Source of the DNA: JADFOI01 sp965218935
GTDB taxonomy: Bacteria; Acidobacteriota; UBA6911; RPQK01; JADFOI01
Assembly (NCBI GenBank): GCA_965218935.1
Contig: CBDCMH010000011.1
Location: forward strand, 248,001-312,000
Direction: 5' to 3'
DNA: 64,000 nt
Positions 59,927 through 64,000 of this stretch are shown piece by piece. A program made the position numbers and the translations under genes. The notes beneath the pieces were generated by a model. The model made no database searches, was not told the DNA's origin, and was given only the letters and a program-made list of their open reading frames with translations. The first letter of the stretch is position 1. The number at the start of each line of letters is the position of its first letter.

Positions 59927-61924
59927 ATGACGACTTATATCAGCTTGTTTCCCGTAGCAGGACTCCTGGGACTGATTTGTGCGGGCCTACTCTACTTCCA
60001 CATCAAGAAGATCAGGATCATCGATGGTCCAATGGAAGAAATCGCCGATGCCATCCATCAAGGGGCGATGATTTTCCTGCGCCGCGAGTACACCATCTTA
60101 TTCGGGTTTATTGTGGTGGTCTTTCTGCTTCTCTTCTTTGGAATTTCTCCCTGGACGAGCTACACCTTTCTGGGCGGTGCCTTCAGTTCCATGTTAGCCG
60201 GGTTTTTCGGACTGAAGGCGGCCACTCGCTCCAATGTTCGCACGACTCAAGCCGCCCAGGAATCGGGTATCGAGCTTGCTTTAAACGTGGCTTTCTCGGG
60301 AGGTTCCGTGATGGGCCTTTCCGTGGCCAGTCTAGGTCTCATTGGAGTGAGCAGCGCCTATCTGCTCTACCATTACGGTGTCATTGATGTGGCTGCGATC
60401 AGCGGATTCGCGATGGGGGCCAGCTCCATTGCACTCTTTGCCAGAGTAGGTGGTGGTATCTTTACCAAGTCTGCCGACATGGGCGCCGACCTGGTGGGAA
60501 AAGTCGAGGCAGGTATTCCAGAAGATGACCCTAGAAATCCAGCCACCATTGCTGACAACGTGGGGGATTGCGTGGGAGATACAGCTGGGATGGGAGCCGA
60601 CATCTTCGAAAGTTATGTGGGTTCAGTGGTTGCAACCATCGCCATCGCCGCGACGGGCACGTCGAAAGTCCTGGACATCACATTGGAGAGTCGGCATCTG
60701 TACATGGTTCTCCCGCTGACCGTGATCGTGATCGGGTTGATTGCCTCTTTGATCGGCATTGCTTCGGTAAGACTCCTGAGAACTCTGGGGCCTACAGCGG
60801 CGCTGCGTTACTCGACTTACATTAGTGCCATCCTATTGCTGGTTGGGACTTTTATTACTATCAATGCGATGGAACTCGAGATCGGCATTTTTTACGCCGT
60901 TCTGATAGGCACCTTGGCGGGCATTGTGATCGGCCTATTGACCGAATGGTACACCTCCGGAAGACCGATCCGACACATCGCTGAATCTTCCAGGACGGGA
61001 GTAGCAACCAACATCATTGCCGGGTTGGCGGTTGGGATGCAGTCTACAGCCTTGCCCGTTCTGACCCTCTGCAGTGCCATTCTCATTTCCTATAACTATG
61101 CCGGTCTATACGGTATCGGCATCGCCGCGGTAGGAATGCTGGCAACCGTTGGAATCACCATGTCGGTGGATGCCTATGGCCCCATTGCTGATAACGCCGG
61201 TGGAATCTCGGAGATGAGGGGTCTGGGTCCTGAGATCAGAAGCATCACGGACAGCTTGGACGCCCTGGGAAATACCACAGCCGCCATGGGGAAGGGCTTT
61301 GCTATAGGCTCTGCCGCACTGACCGCTCTTGCGCTCTTCTCCGCCTATACCCAAGCGGTGGGGATCACCACTCTGGACTTGCTCGACCCCGTAGTCGTGG
61401 TCGGCTTATTCGTGGGAGGTATCCTCCCTTTCTTTATCGCTGATCTGACCATGTCAGCAGTGGGAAGGGCGGCCTTCAAGATGGTTGAGGAGGTCCGCCG
61501 GCAGTTCCGTGAAATCCCCGGATTGCTTGAAGGTACGGCTCGACCCGACACCGCCCGTTGCGTGGATATCTCCACACGAGCAGCTCTCCGAGAAATGGTG
61601 CTGCCGGGCCTGGTAGCCGTGGCCTCTCCTGTGATCCTTGGGACCCAGTTGGGTGCCGCAGCTCTCGGAGGTATGCTGGCAGGTGCCACCCTTACCGGTG
61701 TCTTGCTGGCACTGTTCATGGCCAACGCCGGAGGGGCGTGGGACAATGCCAAGAAATTCATCGAAGCGGGCTATATCGGCGGCAAAGGTTCTGATGCGCA
61801 CAAGGCTGCGGTGGTGGGGGACACCGTCGGTGATCCCTTTAAAGACACCAGTGGCCCGGCTATGAATATTTTGATCAAGTTGATGTCCATCGTCTCTCTG
61901 GTCATCGCTCCCTTGCTGCGGTGA
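59927..61924 (+). CDS. hppA: membrane-bound pyrophosphatase, ion-pumping
   Basis: A 665-residue protein of about 16 membrane helices. The pyrophosphate site is GADLVGKVEAGIPEDDP then NPATIADNVGD, and a later loop has SVDAYGPIADNAGGISEM. The segment GNTTAAMGKGFAIGSA has Ala where K+-independent enzymes carry Lys, so K+-dependence is expected. H+ or Na+ specificity cannot be read safely. It couples PPi hydrolysis to ion export at the inner membrane. Confidence 0.96.
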   Translation: MTTYISLFPVAGLLGLICAGLLYFHIKKIRIIDGPMEEIADAIHQGAMIFLRREYTILFGFIVVVFLLLFFGISPWTSYTFLGGAFSSMLAGFFGLKAATRSNVRTTQAAQESGIELALNVAFSGGSVMGLSVASLGLIGVSSAYLLYHYGVIDVAAISGFAMGASSIALFARVGGGIFTKSADMGADLVGKVEAGIPEDDPRNPATIADNVGDCVGDTAGMGADIFESYVGSVVATIAIAATGTSKVLDITLESRHLYMVLPLTVIVIGLIASLIGIASVRLLRTLGPTAALRYSTYISAILLLVGTFITINAMELEIGIFYAVLIGTLAGIVIGLLTEWYTSGRPIRHIAESSRTGVATNIIAGLAVGMQSTALPVLTLCSAILISYNYAGLYGIGIAAVGMLATVGITMSVDAYGPIADNAGGISEMRGLGPEIRSITDSLDALGNTTAAMGKGFAIGSAALTALALFSAYTQAVGITTLDLLDPVVVVGLFVGGILPFFIADLTMSAVGRAAFKMVEEVRRQFREIPGLLEGTARPDTARCVDISTRAALREMVLPGLVAVASPVILGTQLGAAALGGMLAGATLTGVLLALFMANAGGAWDNAKKFIEAGYIGGKGSDAHKAAVVGDTVGDPFKDTSGPAMNILIKLMSIVSLVIAPLLR

Positions 61925-61943
61925 CTGCTCACTCAGCACCTAA

Positions 61944-61965
61944 ACCGGATTACAGATAATCCGGT
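61944..61965. terminator. hairpin after hppA, related to family A ends
   Basis: ACCGGATTA/TAATCCGGT is a perfect 9-bp stem with loop CAGA. The arms contain CCGGATTA, the family A core. There is no T-tract after it, so it may be a decayed mini-element used as a transcript end. Confidence 0.55.
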
Positions 61966-61976
61966 CTAAAGATTCG

Positions 61977-62003
61977 TTGAGATGAAGCCGAGTATGCTAG
62001 AAT
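61977..62003 (+). promoter_or_regulatory. probable promoter of rpsF operon
   Basis: TTGAGA and TAGAAT separated by 15 bp, with TGC just before the -10 (extended -10). It lies 65 bp upstream of rpsF. Spacing is short, so the extended -10 may dominate. Confidence 0.5.
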
Positions 62004-62067
62004 GCACTTTTTTCAAAACCAGCAGCCTAACAAGCGGGTGTCAGCTGCTTAAAAGGAATCCTTTGGG

Positions 62068-62466
62068 ATGAGAAGATACGAGGTCGTGACTGTTCTCGCT
62101 CCGACACTAACGGAGGATGAAGTGGAGCAGTCTATAGAGAACTTCAAGAAGGCAGCAGAGGAAAAAGGAGCTCAAATTGCCGAGGTCGAGCAGTGGGGGA
62201 AGAGAAAGCTGGCCTACCCGATCAAGAGGCATGCCGAGGGCATCTACATCATCTTTACGCTTGAGGAACCCAACGCCGAAGCAGTGAGCGAGTTGGAGAG
62301 AAGATTCAAGGTGAGTGATTCGGTGATCCGCTTCCTGACGGTGCGCATCGATCTTGATCTCAAAGGAGCTGAAAAGCTCAACGCCCGCCGGAGAGAGAAG
62401 AAGGAACGAAGACCGGCCAAGGGTATCGAAAGCGAGAAAACCGTCACGGTAGCAGCAGAGGACTAA
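62068..62466 (+). CDS. rpsF: ribosomal protein S6
   Basis: A 132-residue protein: RRYEVVTVLAPTLTEDEVEQ, QWGKRKLAYPIKRHAEGIYI, FKVSDSVIRFLTVRID, then a lysine/arginine-rich tail. It pairs with S18 in the 30S subunit. It is the first gene of rpsF-rpsR-rplI-dnaB. Confidence 0.97.
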   Translation: MRRYEVVTVLAPTLTEDEVEQSIENFKKAAEEKGAQIAEVEQWGKRKLAYPIKRHAEGIYIIFTLEEPNAEAVSELERRFKVSDSVIRFLTVRIDLDLKGAEKLNARRREKKERRPAKGIESEKTVTVAAED

Positions 62467-62472
62467 CACTAA

Positions 62473-62685
62473 GTGAGGAGGCAAAAGAGGTACTGCAAAT
62501 TCTGCTCGGACAAGGTCTACTACATCGACTACAAAGATGTCAGGATCTTGAGTCCGTTCGTACCGGAAGGTTCCAAGATTATTCCCAGCCGGATTTCCGG
62601 AGTGTGCAGTACACACCAGAGAAAGTTGTCGAGGGCTATCAAGCGGGCACGACAGCTAGCCTTGCTCCCCTATACCCCCGACTGA
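62473..62685 (+). CDS. rpsR: ribosomal protein S18
   Basis: A 70-residue protein from GTG: RRQKRYCKFCSDKVYYIDYK, LSPFVPEGSKIIPSRISGVC then STHQRKLSRAIKRARQLALL. Cysteines CKFC and the later Cys suggest the zinc-binding C+ form. The start follows rpsF by 6 bp without an obvious ribosome-binding site, so it depends on coupling. Confidence 0.95.
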   Translation: MRRQKRYCKFCSDKVYYIDYKDVRILSPFVPEGSKIIPSRISGVCSTHQRKLSRAIKRARQLALLPYTPD

Positions 62686-62799
62686 CCGTTTCCGATTGTT
62701 CATGGAATTTGGTTCGTGTTCTTGGTCTCTCAGGCCGTGTTATCGAGTGGGGCAGGTCCCTCGCCTTCAAGAGCCTCAGAAGTAAGAGGAATAAGGGTT

Positions 62800-63552
62800 A
62801 TGGAAGTGATTCTGATCGATGATGTCTTTGAACTGGGTAAACGAGGAACGGTGGTGAGAGTGGCAGATGGCTATGGTCGAAACTACTTGATTCCCAAAAA
62901 GTTAGCCATTCCCTCAACACCCGGTAACAAAAAGGTGATTGAGCATCAGCGACTGGCCATGGCTAAGAAAGAAACCAAGTACCAGGAGGAATCCGAACTG
63001 CTTGCACAGGAGCTCAACCAATTACACCTGATGATCAGCCGCAAAGCAGGTGAGACGGGGACGCTCTTCGGGTCCGTGACCTCAAAGGACCTCACCAATC
63101 TCCTCAAAACTCAGGGCATACACCTGGATCGTCGAAAGATTGTTCTCAACCAACCCATCAAGGGGATTGGTAACTACAGAATCGAGGTGCGCCCGCACAG
63201 CGAGGTGACCGCCGAGCTTCTCCTTTCCGTTCTAGTGGAAGGTGACAAGCCGGTGAGTAAGGTCAAGAAGAAGGACGAGGAAAGCGATGCTATCGTTGCC
63301 GAATTGGAAGCCAGACTCAAAGAAATGAAACAACTGATGGGAACAGGAAGCGATACCTCTCCAGAGTCGGAAGACCTGCAGCCTGAACAGAAAGAAGAGA
63401 ACCGGCAACCAGAACCAGAAGAAGAAGAAACAGCAGCAGCAGCAGCGGCGGCAACAGAGGAAGAACAGCAACCACAGCCGTCCGAAGAAACTGAGAACGC
63501 ACCGACAGAAGGCCAAGAAGAAGAAACAGAAGAAGAGGAAGAGAAGAAGTAA
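62800..63552 (+). CDS. rplI: ribosomal protein L9 with long acidic C-terminal tail
   Basis: A 250-residue protein. Residues 1-148 are an ordinary L9: MEVILIDDVFELGKRGTVVR, GYGRNYLIPKKLAIP, then the long helix and a C-domain GTLFGSVTSKDLTNLL. The last 90-100 residues are a Glu/Gln/Pro-rich, alanine-run tail (QPEPEEEETAAAAAAATEEE). An upstream in-frame ATG (62716) is rejected; the chosen start matches the family exactly. An intrinsic terminator follows. Confidence 0.95.
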   Translation: MEVILIDDVFELGKRGTVVRVADGYGRNYLIPKKLAIPSTPGNKKVIEHQRLAMAKKETKYQEESELLAQELNQLHLMISRKAGETGTLFGSVTSKDLTNLLKTQGIHLDRRKIVLNQPIKGIGNYRIEVRPHSEVTAELLLSVLVEGDKPVSKVKKKDEESDAIVAELEARLKEMKQLMGTGSDTSPESEDLQPEQKEENRQPEPEEEETAAAAAAATEEEQQPQPSEETENAPTEGQEEETEEEEEKK

Positions 63553-63596
63553 GGCGGTTTTATCGCTCAGCCCTGATCGATAAAACCGCCATTTTC
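63553..63596 (+). terminator. intrinsic terminator after rplI
   Basis: A 13-bp perfect stem GGCGGTTTTATCG/CGATAAAACCGCC with a 12-base loop, followed by ATTTTCT. It starts at the rplI stop and separates the ribosomal operon from dnaB, which must have its own promoter in 63597-63777. Confidence 0.9.
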
Positions 63597-63777
63597 TAAA
63601 GCTAGAGCCATAGCGGGAGATTCCCTCAGCCCACGGCTCTGATAGTCCTCGTTAATCCCAACCTCTGGGTAATCCTGGTTATTCTGTCATCCTCCATTTC
63701 CCAAAAAGGGCTTTTGCGGTATTCTGGCTTTCGCGAGCGTTGCTCGTATGGGTTCTTTTTGTCATTGTGAAGTATCG

Positions 63778-64000
63778 ATGCAGACTAATGTAACGGTCGA
63801 GAAAGGCCTACCTCACAGCCTAGAGGCGGAGCGCGCGGTCCTGGGAGCAATTCTTCTGGATAATGCCCTCTTTGACCAAACCTCTCAGGTATTGACGACA
63901 GCGGATTTCTACCTGGAAAACCATCGAAGCATTTTTTCCACGATGGAGCACCTCTCTTCTGATGCTCGAGCCATTGACTCATTGACGCTGAGAGAGGAAC
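63778..64000 (+). CDS. dnaB: replicative DNA helicase DnaB, N-terminal part (runs off the window)
   Basis: 74 codons read before the edge: LPHSLEAERAVLGAILLDNA, DFYLENHRSIFSTMEHLSS and IDSLTLREE, which is the DnaB N-terminal domain. The full protein would be about 450 residues with a RecA-like C-terminal motor. The ATG is chosen for the family N-terminus; 198 bp separate it from the rplI terminator. Confidence 0.95.
   Translation, partial: MQTNVTVEKGLPHSLEAERAVLGAILLDNALFDQTSQVLTTADFYLENHRSIFSTMEHLSSDARAIDSLTLREE

Noticed and set aside
62716..62799. Upstream start for rplI
   Set aside because: It adds 28 residues absent from L9; MEVILIDD at 62800 is the family start.

Overview
The window looks like a piece of chromosome from an uncultured bacterium, most likely an Acidobacteriota member. 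The main clues are a VWFA-related secreted protein of the type common in that phylum (22961-23878), a secreted protein with an N-terminal carboxypeptidase-regulatory-like domain joined to a SPOR domain (18947-19615), large secreted TPR and beta-propeller proteins, and moderate GC. Housekeeping gene order (rplU-rpmA-obgE-nadD-rsfS-rlmH; ileS-lspA-lolA-fabH; ispE-prs-rplY-pth-hppA; rpsF-rpsR-rplI-dnaB) is that of an ordinary bacterial chromosome. Phylum placement is inference; no rRNA gene is present.

Layout. 1-6000: end of an AI-2E-type permease, an alpha/beta hydrolase and a THEP1-like NTPase, then an enoyl-ACP-reductase-like SDR, a two-gene M16 peptidase pair (one catalytic, one not) and a small TPR protein. 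6000-11800: Tat-exported phosphoesterase, B12-binding radical SAM enzyme, rhomboid protease, VOC protein and secreted unknowns. 11768-16116: tRNA-Thr(CGU) followed by a small integrative element with tyrosine integrase and excisionase-like gene. It is bounded by 24-bp direct repeats, interrupted by an IS3-family element and holds decayed cargo. 16100-25800: bactofilin, FxsA, periplasmic ankyrin protein, PilZ, methyltransferase, M23 peptidase, VWFA protein, DUF1189-like protein, zinc-ribbon coiled coil and a CAU tRNA. 25800-36500: rpoD, the rplU-to-rlmH cluster, DksA-like protein, ComF-like protein, CNNM/CorC-like protein, glutamate formiminotransferase, trmL and queE. 36472-37924: an IS1182-like element abutting queE. 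38000-51500: membrane-tethered coiled-coil protein, nth, second AI-2E permease, thiD, YtxH-like and DUF948-like pair, fabH-lolA-lspA-ileS, tonB, DUF2064-type glycosyltransferase, HNH protein and dciA-like gene. 51500-64000: beta-propeller and TPR secreted proteins, then ispE through the start of dnaB.

The most unusual feature is intergenic. At least two families of short non-coding inverted-repeat elements flanked by TA are scattered between genes. Family B has three copies (24852-24965, 31969-32246, 58176-58451) that share a core. Their outer terminal repeats differ between copies yet match each other within each copy. Family A ends in TAGCCCGGATTATGCAT and has one full 183-bp copy (23902-24084) plus many solo ends or mini-hairpins. 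Several insertions lie exactly on stop codons and regenerate TAG, because the target TA is followed by the element's first base G. Others lie at gene 5' ends and appear to supply start codons. No transposase of the expected TA-targeting type is in the window, so the elements look non-autonomous. Low-complexity intergenic tracts of three recurring styles add a further layer.

Coordinates were read by eye; starts marked as alternative are choices made on ribosome-binding sites, signal peptides or family length.
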